Positions 34,277-44,635 of a DNA stretch of 64,000 bases are shown here, one piece after another. The DNA is from Oscheius sp. JU75 (Eukaryota > Nematoda > Chromadorea > Rhabditida > Rhabditidae), in NCBI GenBank assembly GCA_037178855.1, contig JASJZC010000006.1, forward strand, positions 9,466,501 to 9,530,500, read 5' to 3'. Below the pieces are notes generated by a model, which ran no database searches, had not been told where the DNA came from, and worked only from the letters and a program-made list of their open reading frames with translations. Every line of letters begins with the position of its first letter. Positions within the stretch are counted from its first letter, which is position 1. Made by a program: the position numbers and the translations under genes.

Positions 34277-36192
34277 CTAGAAATTGGGCACGTAGGTCAT
34301 CGAGAGCTTTCGGTCTCTTCCGGACAGACAACAAGTCTTGACCAGGGCGGAGGTGACCTGAAAATATAGTATACCCAATATTTTGTGTCTCTGTCTCTGT
34401 CTCTGTCTTCTTACTGACTGTGTATGGATCACAGTTCGACGAAGGTCTTCGGTCCTCCAGATAACCCTAAAACTTTTCTAGACACAAACTACAGGAAACT
34501 TACACATTGATCATCGAAGACCTGCTTCGGGACACGGATCGAGCACTGTCTGTTGGCTACTCCCCAGGAAAAGGCATCGATCGTCTCGGTCTCATGAGCT
34601 CCCGTAAGACGTCTCTCATTGTCACGGCCACCGTGGGGGTCTGGAAATTTGTAGTGTTTGTTGTGGATTTGATCTAGTGTTAGAATTTTTCAAAACACCG
34701 AAGAACTCGTAAGTGATTTCTTGCGGTCAATTCTGGGCTCTGATGTCTTGGCGCCAGAAAGGCTTCATTTGGTTTCCTAATTTTCGGGTCTAAAATTTTT
34801 ATCTCAGGCTTTACAAATTTATAGAGTAGATCAAGAGTTACAACTTCGCTGAACATCGGAAACCTCAAAAATGCTTTTTTCTGCTCCGAATTGGAGCAGG
34901 TCATGTCACGATACCTCCAACGACGAGCGTCACTGGTCCGGAACCTGTTTCTTTTGCCATTTTGTACCCATTTTTGGACATCAGAAACGTTCTCATTAAC
35001 TCAGTCAAAGTAAAAAACCTCACCATAATAGGCAATGTGCTCGCAATGGACACCAGAAAGTCTCTGAATCGCCTCCTCGATGTGCTTGTACCCTCCAGTT
35101 TCGCGCATCTTCTGGGTCGAGAAGTTGCAGTGGCAGCCGGCACCTGTAATCTAAAGTGAAAACCTGTCTGCCCGGTCCTTACCATTCCAGTCTCCATCCA
35201 CTGGCTTGGGATCCAGCGAGCAGACAATTCCGAAATCTTCACAGACTCTGTGAAGAATGTAGCGCGCGATCCAGAGCTGATCGCCCATGTCGATGCCCTC
35301 ACATGGTCCAACTTGGAATTCCCATTGAGAGGGCATGGATTCGGCATTGATGCCACTTATCTTGATTCCGGCGTGCATACAGGCTCGGAAATGAGCCTCG
35401 ACTACTTCTCGGCCGTAGACTTTGTTGGAGCCGACTCCGCAGTAGTAGGGGCCTAAATTCAATAGTGTCTCTTTGTTTCTTTTTCTCTCTATCTCTAGAG
35501 GTCAGTACCTTGGGGAGCAGGAAACCCATTCCTAGGCCATCCATAAGGATGCTTGTCCAGATTCATCAGCGTGTACTCTTGTTCCATTCCAAACCACGGA
35601 TGTTGATCCGTCGACTTATTCATTACCTCGATGCACTGACGTCGATTATTTGTTGCTGAAAGCAAGGCGGAAGTACATAATCTGTTCCGTTGGTCTAATA
35701 GGCGAACGCCTCAGTTCAATTGAAAAGACTTACGTGTCGGTTCATAATTCTTGTCGAGTGTCTCACAGAGCTTAAATTAGCTATTTGTACGAGATTGGTC
35801 TTGAACTTACCACAAGTTTGTTTGGTCCCGGACGGAACGGATCCCGGTACATGGCCACGGGCTTGATGAATATATCCGATTCATCTCCGATAGCCTGCCC
35901 TGTCGAGGTTCCATCGAAATTCCAGATAGGAAGTTCGTCGACTGACTTTGGTTCGAAGTCGAAGGTCTTGGTCTTGGCGCGGAGAAACTCACCGGTTCCG
36001 TCAATCCAGATGTACTCTACCTGTAAACATAACATAGAGAGACAGAGACACACTATACCTGGACTAATCCGGATTGATCGAGCCCGCGATATGTGTCGAT
36101 GACGCTGGACAGGCCGGAGATTTCTGCAAGGTTCTAATTAATCAGGGTGGATGAAAAGACTGACTATCATACTTTCTTTTGACTCCGTTCAT
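34277..36192 (-). CDS. Glutamine synthetase (type II, eukaryotic)
   Basis: Makes glutamine from glutamate, ammonia and ATP in the cytosol. Eight or so minus-strand exons give roughly the normal 360-residue length. Landmarks: [16 protein letters not shown] start; [19 protein letters not shown]; the beta-grasp [27 protein letters not shown], holding the metal Glu; [30 protein letters not shown]-type ATP region (written here [17 protein letters not shown]); and the terminal [11 protein letters not shown] and [14 protein letters not shown], with the ammonium-site Arg and Glu. It ends MTYVPNF. ATG follows TTCTTTTCAGGTCTGAACAGG, a probable trans-splice site 11 bases upstream. All catalytic residues seen are intact. 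One intron (about 34690-35020) contains a half MITE palindrome. It converges on PTR with only about 130 bp between stop codons. Confidence 0.95.
34795..34870. repeat. Palindromic arm of family A MITE in glutamine-synthetase intron
   Basis: TTTACAAATTTATAGAGTAG is followed by ATCAAGAGTTACAACTTCGC and GAACATCGGAAA, the same palindrome pattern as at 1378 and 37000. Only one arm is evident, so it is a truncated or solo copy. Confidence 0.5.
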
Positions 36193-37380
36193 CCTGTTCA
36201 GACCTGAAAAGAATGAGATTGCAGCAAGAAAACAGGACGGAAGAAAGAGTGTTTGCGGTGCATTTACGGGAATTCACATGGCGGCCACGTGAACGCTCAA
36301 ACAGGCACAGAGATCAAGCTTTTTTGGGGCTTGCTGGTGGGAGCAATGCGTTCAAGGAAACAGGAAGAACACTTAAATTTTGTAGCAAAAAAAAGAGGAA
36401 CAGCCTGGCCTGTGTATCAACATGTCTGCGCAGAGACCAAACCATCAATGAGGACGACGCTGTAACGGACCCCCACGTATTCCAACGACGAAACTCGAAA
36501 ACAATCTTTCTTTCCAAAAGATCAAATCCAGCCGAGAGTAAAAACCAAACGATGCTTCCCTCTTCGATAAGGGTAAGCAGGCTGGAGGGATTCTTCCAAA
36601 AAAGTTCTCAAGGGAGAGAACAGGGGATAGGGAAGCGAACGCCGCAGATTATCATGCACCGGGTGCATGAACTCGTAATTAGGGGCGGGAGAGTACGGAA
36701 CAGAGGGAGACAGATTGTGGGAAAGAGAGAGAGACATAGAGAGAGGGCGGTCCGCGTGACAGAAGGAACTAGGGCCGAGTGTGGTCTTTGATCTGAACCG
36801 GAACAGTTCTTAATTCTGACGGACAGCGCGATCGCTAGCCAATTACTGTTTCTTGACCTGCCCTTTTTACAATTATTGATTAGATAAGACCATGCAGAGA
36901 AAACAGTTATGGAAATTGGGAGTTATTTGGCCTGAAGAGTCGAGAAAGAGGATCGGCGGAAGAAGTTCGGCTTCGAAGTTTTCGGTGTCCAGACAAGATT
37001 TTTAAATTTTTTGATGTTCTACAAAGGAAGATCAAGGACTACAACTTTGCAGAACATCGACAATCTCAAAGATGCTTCAACTTGAAAATGGCAAAGAACC
37101 GGCGCAGATCCTACCATAGAAAACTGTACGGGTGCGAACAGAGAGTATCAGCGGGGCCGAAGGAAGCGCATTTCATAGCCTTTTCATGTACAAAACTCTA
37201 TTTTTCAACTTTTCGATGTCCTGCTAAGTTATAAAACAGATCAAGGGCTCCCCAAAATTGTGTGCGCTAGGGGGCACAAACGAAATTCTGAAGCGTAGAC
37301 ATTTATTATGGAATGTAAGAGATCAGCCGGAACTAGCAGGAATGACCAGAAAGCATGGACTAGAAGTGAAACTGAAGAAG
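36193..37380. other. Intergenic region with MITE-like element
   Basis: Between iPLA2 and glutamine synthetase on the same strand. The left part (36200-36780) is AG-rich, with GAGAGAGAGACATAGAGAG near 36730 and no supported gene. The right part contains the family A element at 37000-37255. Confidence 0.5.
37000..37255. repeat. MITE-like palindromic element, family A
   Basis: The left palindrome (GATGTTCTACAAAGGAAGAT and GGACTACAACTTTGCAGAAC) and right palindrome (GATGTCCTGCTAAGTTATAA) flank a centre with CTGTACGGGTGCGA. Same architecture as 5858-6165 and 10495-10795, but intergenic. Confidence 0.6.
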
Positions 37381-40300
37381 TCACGCGCGAAGTAGGTCGA
37401 CCAGTTGGTTGACTGAGTGCCTCTCCGAGTTCATATAAATCTTAAGCAGATCTCCGTAACCCATGGATTATTGACTGACCTTCGTCTGCCAGAGCATCTC
37501 AATTAGCACCGAGTTTCTGGTCTCTGCCAGATCGATGGCCTCTGGTAGATGGGGAGAGTAGCGGAAGAAGGGAACTGGGAGAGAGTGGGCCCAGGCTCGG
37601 GCCCGAGAGACAGCAGTGCCATCGGCTGACGCCACCTGCTCGATAAGGACGCTCTTCAAGTGGACGACAGAGTCTATGACGTTGAAGACTTTTCCAACAT
37701 CTCGAATTCTTGTAGGTAGATCCAAATCGATAGTCTTCGACTCGGCCACGGGAGCTTTTCCAGTGCCCAAGGTGAGCATACAACCAAGACGGACAGGTTT
37801 ATGTGTGCCCTGAAAGCTAACCATCAAAAGGAGACAGGAAACTTTGTACCGAAGCGTCCATTCGACAAGCGGTGTTGTAGTTCTGGATCTCAGCAAGGAG
37901 TTCTCCACTAGGGTTGTTGGCGATGAGACCACCGTCCATCCAAATTTCATTGACTGATGGGAAATAGGTTGGGGCAGCACTAGAAGTAAGTTAATCTTTG
38001 TCTTTCTATTTCTCTATACCTCGAGCATCTAGCGGCCAGCCAAGCCGGTGTCTTCTTCGGATCAGAGAACTGTCTCTTAGAGTCCGTGAACCCAGTATTC
38101 GAAGAGAGCTGATAAGACCGAACAATATAGAGTTCTGGAGGGGAGACATTGGCCTGACAGGTGGTGACCATAACTCTTAAAGGCTTATGGAAACGAAAGA
38201 CAATAGCACGAACCTCTTGCCCTGTTGAGCGACCTGTTCCATAGTGGTCGTCTCTCCAAATTCTTCTTTTAGCAGACGCTCGAGTGAGGCAGCATTGAAA
38301 GGTCTCTTTCCCATGAAGACGTCGTCCTAAAACATGGAGAAGTATAGCAAGACAAAGACAGTGACAGAAAGAGACAGCGAGAGACAGAAGGACTGGGAGA
38401 GGTTTATAGAGAGACTACCAGTTACCTTGAGTCTAAAGTAGAGATCCCTACAATGAGCTGGAGTCTTCCCCTGGGCCAGAGCTAAAGCCAGAATAGCACC
38501 GGTCGAAGTCCCGGCTAGCCATTGAAAATGGTTCATGATCGGATGACCAAGTCTCCGTTGGATCTCAATTAGCATCTGAACTGAGCTTTGAGATATTGGG
38601 GGATTAACAGTACCTGAATAAGAACTAGACCTCGGATCCCACCACCGTCCAGCGACAGGGCGAAGCACAAATTCTTCTTCTCCTCCTTGGAAATATTGTC
38701 CAGGGCCAGTCTCTGAGCAAAATCTTCCAGTTCTAAAGTATTGGATAAAAGAAAAAGTTTACTGGCTAACTGTTGACTTCAGCTGCAGGAATTTCCTTCT
38801 TTCCTATGGCAATGTTCAGAAGCTCGTCGACGTGAACTCTGCAAAGATAATAAAATTTCTGAGCCAAGGTGGCAAGCAGGTTTTAACATGCGACATCGCG
38901 CCCAAGTCATTTTGCTAGCCAGCAACATGGATTTTCGGTTTCTTTTTTTTTTGCAAAGTTCTAGCTTTTGCTCTACAGCTTTTTAGAGCATCGGAAAGCT
39001 TGAAAACGCTGTCTTGATCTCGAAAGCTGCTGCATAAATTTCATATGCGAACCGTCTCTTGCTGCTAGCTGAGTATTTATATACATCCAGACCGCCTGAC
39101 GTTTTGATGTCGACTGAGGCATCGAAAACGAGGAGAGTCTTCACAATTAGCAGGTTCTCGCCCTGAACATCTTTTAAAATTTTCAAGTTGGAAACAGAGC
39201 TCACCGCTACTGCTTTCATCAAAGCTGTCTCTCCTTTGCCATCCGTAACATTCACTCCGGCTCCAAACGTCAGAAGCGTTACTATGACATCCAGATCGCC
39301 CCTTTCGACCGCCAAATGCAGGGCGGTGGAACCAGATTTGTCCTTGATGTTTAGGTCAATGTGCTGGTAAGATTTGCGAAGGAGGGCTGACAGGACTTGG
39401 GCGTCAAGGCTCTTGTGCAAGACTGTCCGATTGTGACCATCTAGCTGCTCAACGACGGTGGGAGAGACCGTCGTGATCAGTTCCAGGACCCTTGGAAGGA
39501 TTCCGTTTAAAAAAATGAATGTCTTACCTGTTGAGAGCCTCGGACGATTTGAGCCCGACCAGAGCGTTCAGAAGAGGACCCGAAGTTAAAGGACCTAAAG
39601 GGGCTGACAGACCTGTAACTACTGACTAATTTTTTAGGGTTTACTCCCTACCCATGAGCAGTTGAACAGTCTCAAAGTTTGAAGCCTTAATGGCACAGGA
39701 GAGTGGAGACATTCCGTCACCGTCAAGGATGAGCAGACATTTCTGGAAAGATGACGAGGTGGAGAGTTCTTGGAGGACGGAAACACTGGAGGCGGCAGCC
39801 CAGTGGACGACAGTTCGACCACGAGCATCCTGTTGGATTAGAGGGGCACCTGCATTCAGAACTCTGTCTCTGTCTTTCTATCACAATACCTGCATTCAAA
39901 AGAAGATGAAGACACTCCATCTGGGACCGTTCAGCCGCGATGTTCAAAGGATACCGGCCATCGGCGGTTGCGTAAGCAAGCACCCTGGAAGATACCAAAG
40001 AATTTGAGGAAAAACTCACAGTTCAGTGTCTTGTTGTATCATCGAGGTCAGATAGGAGGTGAAGCCACAAGCTACAGCGTAATGGATGGCTGCCCAGTCG
40101 GGTTCCTTCCAAAAAATAGACATGAGAGCTTCCAGGCGGGCCGCCATCTTTGATTTGTCCTGAGCAACATCGGCCAGTGGGTTTAGTTTGGCACAAAGCT
40201 GCCGGACGGCTTTCTCGTCCGTAGACTTCCAAACACTCTGAAACTCAAAAGTCGCTGTCTCTCTGCCTCTGTTTTTCTGTTTCTCCTCTGTATCTCCTTC

Positions 40301-40693
40301 CCTCTATCTCTCTGTCTCGTCTCCCAGTCTCTTAGCCTCTGTTTGTCTCTTCTATATCTCTCCTTCTGTCTCCCTCTCTACGTACCTTCGAGTCGGGAAG
40401 GAAGATAGCATGGAAGATGGGACCATTGGACGTAGATTCCGAATGGCAAGAGAAATTGGTGAAGGCATCGTGCTTTAGCATCTTCTTCAGACGACTCTCG
40501 GTTACCTTCTCTATCTGAACCTAAAAAAGTCAAAGAGTCCCGAAATCATTATGACCTTTTCGTCAGGCTCTCCGACCCTCGAAGAGGTCATCATTTCGGA
40601 GATTTGGGTAGTAGCAGCCGAGAACATGCTCCTAGCATTATCGTTCGTTATAGCGTTGCCCACAAAGGCTCCAACTCCACGGAGGAAACTCAT
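37381..40693 (-). CDS. Calcium-independent phospholipase A2 (iPLA2/PLA2G6-type)
   Basis: Ankyrin-patatin lipase that cleaves fatty acids from phospholipids without calcium. About twelve minus-strand exons. N-terminus MSFLRGVGAFVGNAI; ankyrin repeats including AAIHYAVACGFTSYL, RYPLNIAAERSQMECLHLL, GRTVVHWAAASS, GSTALHLAVERGDLDVIV and KGETALMKAV; then the patatin domain with the oxyanion/nucleotide motif LSLDGGGIRGLVLIQ, the nucleophile elbow LAGTSTGAILALA, KKTPAWLAARCSSAAPTYF and the catalytic Asp in IWMDGGLIANNP. C-terminus NSERHSVNQLVDLLRA. The catalytic dyad (Ser of GTSTG, Asp of DGG) is intact. ATG follows AAGTTTAGG, only 171 bp downstream of the FAM114 stop, so the gene is probably the second cistron of an operon. 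It would serve membrane remodelling or mitochondrial lipid repair. Confidence 0.92.
40265..40380 (+). repeat. CTCTGT/TCTCTCT simple repeat in iPLA2 intron
   Basis: About 115 bp of CTCTGCCTCTGTTTTTCTG-type pyrimidine repeat filling one intron. Confidence 0.7.
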
Positions 40694-40864
40694 CCTAAAC
40701 TTGCTATTTTTGAAAGCATGAAGATGCTCAGAGATCAGAGGGAAAGAACCCAGAAAATGAGAAAATTATTAGTTGAAAGATTTATTATTCCCGCTTGATA
40801 AACACTATACGTAACTCTATTTCACCATATCACAGGATTATGTTTCGGAGACCCAAGTATCGAT
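40694..40864 (-). promoter_or_regulatory. Operon-type intercistronic region (FAM114 to iPLA2)
   Basis: Only 171 bp separate the FAM114 stop from the iPLA2 ATG on the same strand. On the - strand AATAAA lies at 40781-40786, about 80 nt past the stop, and an acceptor AGCAAGTTTAG sits directly before ATG about 86 nt later. PolyA signal, roughly 100-nt gap, then trans-splice acceptor is the standard layout of nematode operons. Confidence 0.6.
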
Positions 40865-42908
40865 TCAGAGGCTATGGAACATTGGAGCCAGAAGACGATG
40901 AGCCTGCTGGATGAAGTCGATGGCCGTTGAGCATTCTACATGGATCTGGGTCACGAGGTCATCAGTCTGGAAGGATTTTTTTTTTTTTGAAAAATAGAAG
41001 AAGTAGGCACCTTGGAAGTATTTTCACCCATCGAAATGACATCCGTGTACTGACTGCTGATGAAGTTGGCTCGCTGAGACAGCAATTCGAACAGACTGAC
41101 AAAATCGCGGTAGTTGACGTCTTGACGGAGAATGAGGAGCAGGTTGGCCAGCTTTGAGACTAACTGAAAAAAACAATAAAAATAAGACAGAGAGACCGAC
41201 AGAGACAGAAGAAGAGACAGGAAGATAGAGGCAGTAGGACATAGGCAGGGAGATAGTGAGACAGAGATATAGAGAGACTGACCTGTACTGAAGAGGCGGT
41301 AAATTCGACCAGAGATTGAACCGAGTCGGAGAAGAGTTCGTCACAAGACTTTCCGTCACACCAGGCGAGTCGCGTCGAAATCTCAGTGTCAGAATCGATG
41401 AGATTCTTCGGCTCGTATGGCAGGTCAATCCTGTTAAGAATGACAGAGAGCACCTGTCCAAAGTCGCCGTCCTCGGCTCGTTCCACATCGGCTTCCGACA
41501 GAGCTCCAAGATATTCGCGTTCGAATTTGGCAACAGCTTTCGGTCTGCTGCTCGACAGCATCTCCAAGGCTTCCAAATGAGCCATTCCTTCGCTCCTTCC
41601 GAACTGAGAAGCCACATCCGGCGTCTGGACGACCGAGCCCATTTGGAACGGAACTTCTCTGTCCTGCTTCTCGCGCAGCTCTCTCAGCACATCCGACAAG
41701 TTTTGACCGCTTTCTTCAGCGAAGAGCATTCGTCTCCTACTGGCTTTCTGAAATGGGAAAGAATGGAAGAGTCTCTGTTTCTGTTCCTCTGACTCACCTC
41801 ATCTTTGACAGTTACCACCTCAAAAGTCTTCTTTCCAATCGATTCAAGGACATCGATTCCTCCCGAAACCAATCCGGACAGCATTCCAAATCCTGAAGAG
41901 ACAGGAGGCTCCGTAGAAGGCTCTTCTTCCAGCTGAATATTACCCAATCGTTCGGACAATTCCTTCTGTTGTTGAGCATGACGCTGAGCCACTTCTTCGG
42001 CCGAGGGCAGACCCAGGGAAGACTCGATGGTCGAAGTAAATTTTTCTCCTGAAAAGAAGGTACAATAATGAAGAGAGAAGAGACTAACCGACAGCTGAGA
42101 CAATTCCACCCCATCCCCATCCGGTCGTCTTTTTGGGCGGTTCGGTAGGTTCGGGTTCTTGAAGCCAAGAGTCTGTTGACTTCTTCGGTACAGAGTCGGC
42201 CACTTTCTTCTCGTCGATCAGACTCCAATCATTCCATCTGCGAACATTTGAATGGCAAGAAAATAGACAGAACCTACCCATCGGTCGACTTCTTTGGTCC
42301 AGGACTCTCTTCTTGTCCCCAGTCATCCCAGCCACTCTTCTCCGTAGACTCCTTCTTCTTGACTGGTACTTGCTTCTTTGGCAGGGAACTCGACGTGTCC
42401 ATATCGAAATCGTCCCATCCGCCCTCGTCCAACGACTTCTCGACCGACTGCTCCTTCTTCGGAGTGTCCTCTCGCGTCTCTTCGGAGAAAGTCTCCTTGA
42501 CCACCTCTTCCAGAAGACGCCGCTTTTCTGAGGAGAGACTGTCGGGCTGTGATTCGGATCCGCTACCTCTCGAAGACGAGAACTTGGTGTCTTCCAGCAG
42601 AGATTCCTGAAATTGATAGATAAACAGAAAGACAGAAAGATAGACGCACCTGACTGGATCCGGTGTCTACCTTTTCGAGAGACGGCTCTTCTTTCACAGG
42701 CGGCTCCTCAATGGTCGGCTCTTCTGGCGGAGTTGCCTCGACTACTTTCACCTCCTGGACCTCCTAAAGAACATTTTTATTCTAAAAGACAGAAACAGAA
42801 ACTGACCTCTGAAGATGTCGGAATATTTCCGGATTTCTCATCTTTCTCACCCTCCTCGTATTCTCCTTCGGAAGCACTGAGGAACTCGTCGTCGTCGGAG
42901 TCGCACAT
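40865..42908 (-). CDS. FAM114 family protein (NOXP20-like)
   Basis: About nine minus-strand exons. Acidic start MCDSDDDEFLSASEGEYEE; a long Glu/Pro/Lys-rich disordered part with GWDDFDMD and GWDDWGQEESPG repeats; TTGWGWGGIVSAVG, the Trp-Gly-rich signature; then SGGIDVLESIGKKTFEVV, matching the family's conserved LExIGKKT segment; and a helical domain (NLSDVLRELREKQ; FGRSEGMAHLEALEMLSSS; LVSKLANLLLILRQDVNYRD). It ends QQAHRLLAPMFHSL. FAM114A1/A2 are cytoplasmic/Golgi-associated proteins of poorly known role. ATG follows TAGATTCCAGA. First cistron of the proposed operon with iPLA2. Confidence 0.8.
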
Positions 42909-43624
42909 TCTGGAATCTACTTTTTATTGTGGACAATGAAAAATATGGGAAAATGCAAGGAAACGAAGAATGAACTGTATTTCATAAAGTCTTCCTTCAT
43001 GTGGAAGTATTGGCAATTGGCCAGAACATGATTGGAGCGCGCTTATGTCAGGTGGCTTCTCCGCCCCTGCGTGTACAGAAAAAGGTTAAAGTGACGAAAA
43101 CAGTGTAAAAATGGAGACAAGAACGAGAAAATACCATAAAGGAGAAAGTACTTGTCAGCTCGGAAAGCAACTAGAGGCAACTGACTAGCTGAAAAACTTT
43201 CGCTTTGGTAATTTTTCTTGACATGTCCTCACTTGTCAAATTGTCTTCCAAGGATTGCTTTATTCTTTTAACAAAGTGTCTTATAGAACACTGAATGAAA
43301 ACGGAGCCTGCCTTGAGAGAGAAGAGAGCCAGAGAGATAAAGAGAATAAACGGCTGCGAGATGGTACGGGTGCGACACGGGCGGGTGAGCCCAAGCCAAA
43401 AACTAAGTAACTCCTTACGGCTTCAAGAAGTTGTTATCAAACAAAGTGATGTTTTGCAAAGCTGTAGATTTTGATACGGGCAACAACTTTGCAGAACACC
43501 GTAAAGCTGGAAAATCGTGTCTCGAAGCTGAGACATTGGATTGGATTATGGCTCCATGGTGTTTGGTTGAAACTAAAAGAGCTTTTTTCTGTCACTTTTT
43601 GTCGCTTATTTCGCATCCAAAACT
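42909..43624. other. Intergenic region with family A palindrome
   Basis: No gene seen. Contains GAGATGGTACGGGTGCGACA at about 43360, the MITE centre motif, and a full palindrome at 43437-43505 (GATGTTTTGCAAAGCTGTAG / CAACAACTTTGCAGAACACC). Together these are one partial copy. Confidence 0.5.
43357..43515. repeat. MITE-like palindromic element, family A (partial)
   Basis: Centre motif GGTACGGGTGCGAC plus the right-hand palindrome; the left half is missing. Lies between the EGF-like membrane protein gene and FAM114. Confidence 0.55.
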
Positions 43625-44214
43625 TTATACATCATCCACAGATTTCAATGCAACCGATATTCTTTGATCTCCCGGCGGAGCATTGTTGTCTAAATGGGAC
43701 GATCTTCTCCGATTCAGAGCCAGGTACACGAGGGCGAGAACGACCACAGCCAGTATTGTCAGAGCTATGGCTAAAACCGTTTCCTGACAAAAAGTTGATG
43801 AGTCACCTGGATAGAGAAAGTCTCGTGGCTCGGAAGACAGGGCGCTGGCTGTTGGAAGAGAGGCTGGAAATAAACATGTAATGGAGAGACAGAGACAGAA
43901 CCTGAGCAAGTGTGATCAACATTGGCCGAAATGCAGCTACAGAACGATTCCTCAACCGATCCGAAAGTCATGCAATTCCCGAAATAGTTGCATAGATCTA
44001 AATGGGTGCAGTGCTTGAGCGAGAGAAGTCGAGCTTCTGATATGTTCCTACCAGTCTGAACAATTGAGGGTCAAGAAAAGTGATAATAAAATCACCATGG
44101 TGTTAAAATCAGTCATAATATTAGAGACGAGACAGAGCTGACTGAGAGAACTGGGGCCGGAAGAGTCAGCTGTTGCTCCGAAGTAGCGAACGAAGCAGAA
44201 AAAAAGCTGTGTCA
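43625..44214 (-). CDS. Single-pass membrane protein with EGF-like module, unknown
   Basis: Exons on the - strand join to give SEARLLSLKHCTHLDLCNYF, an EGF-like six-Cys module (CTHLDLC-NYFGNC-...FCSC-...HTC), a short linker (ASLPTASALSSEPRDFLYP), one transmembrane helix (TVLAIALTILAVVVLALVYL) followed by NRRR, the stop-transfer, and a cytoplasmic tail ending VALKSVDDV. Upstream an open frame continues (QLFFCFVRYFGATADSSG). No signal peptide or certain start was found, so the 5' end is approximate. It could be a small EGF-family ligand precursor or adhesion protein; the ectodomain is short and I recognise no named family. Confidence 0.5.
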
Positions 44215-44269
44215 CAAGTCGCTGTCATTTGACCCGTGGTTACGAATTGAGATTAAAAACATTCCATGT

Positions 44270-44330
44270 CAGAGAGACAGTGAGACAGAAAGACAGAGAG
44301 ACAGAGAGGCAGATGGACAGAGAGACAGCG
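44270..44330 (+). repeat. AGACAG simple repeat
   Basis: About 60 bp of GAGACAGTGAGACAGAAAGA-type sequence between the EGF-like gene and the RdRP 3' end. Confidence 0.8.
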
Positions 44331-44635
44331 TAAATCCAAGTTCATGTTCAATTCCTGTTCACAAATATTTATTCGTTGCAGTCTATCTTATTGTCACACA
44401 ATTCGAAAACAGTTTGATTCACAAAAAATCCGTCAATCTCTCTGTCTCTCAAAGGGTATGATTCAAAATATACGAAGCAAAGCAGTTCAATCAAACATTC
44501 TACGAATGGTGTTGCCAAAAGTACTAGGGGGTAAAACGAGTGCCAAGTGGATTGGTAGGGGGTATAATCTTAACGAACAAAGCTTAACAATTGACACACA
44601 AAACTACTGATATAGTAGACAGCCTTTTCATGAAA

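Noticed and set aside
44270-44330. CRISPR-like regular repeats
   Set aside because: These are short-period AGACAG microsatellites in a eukaryotic genome, without spacers.
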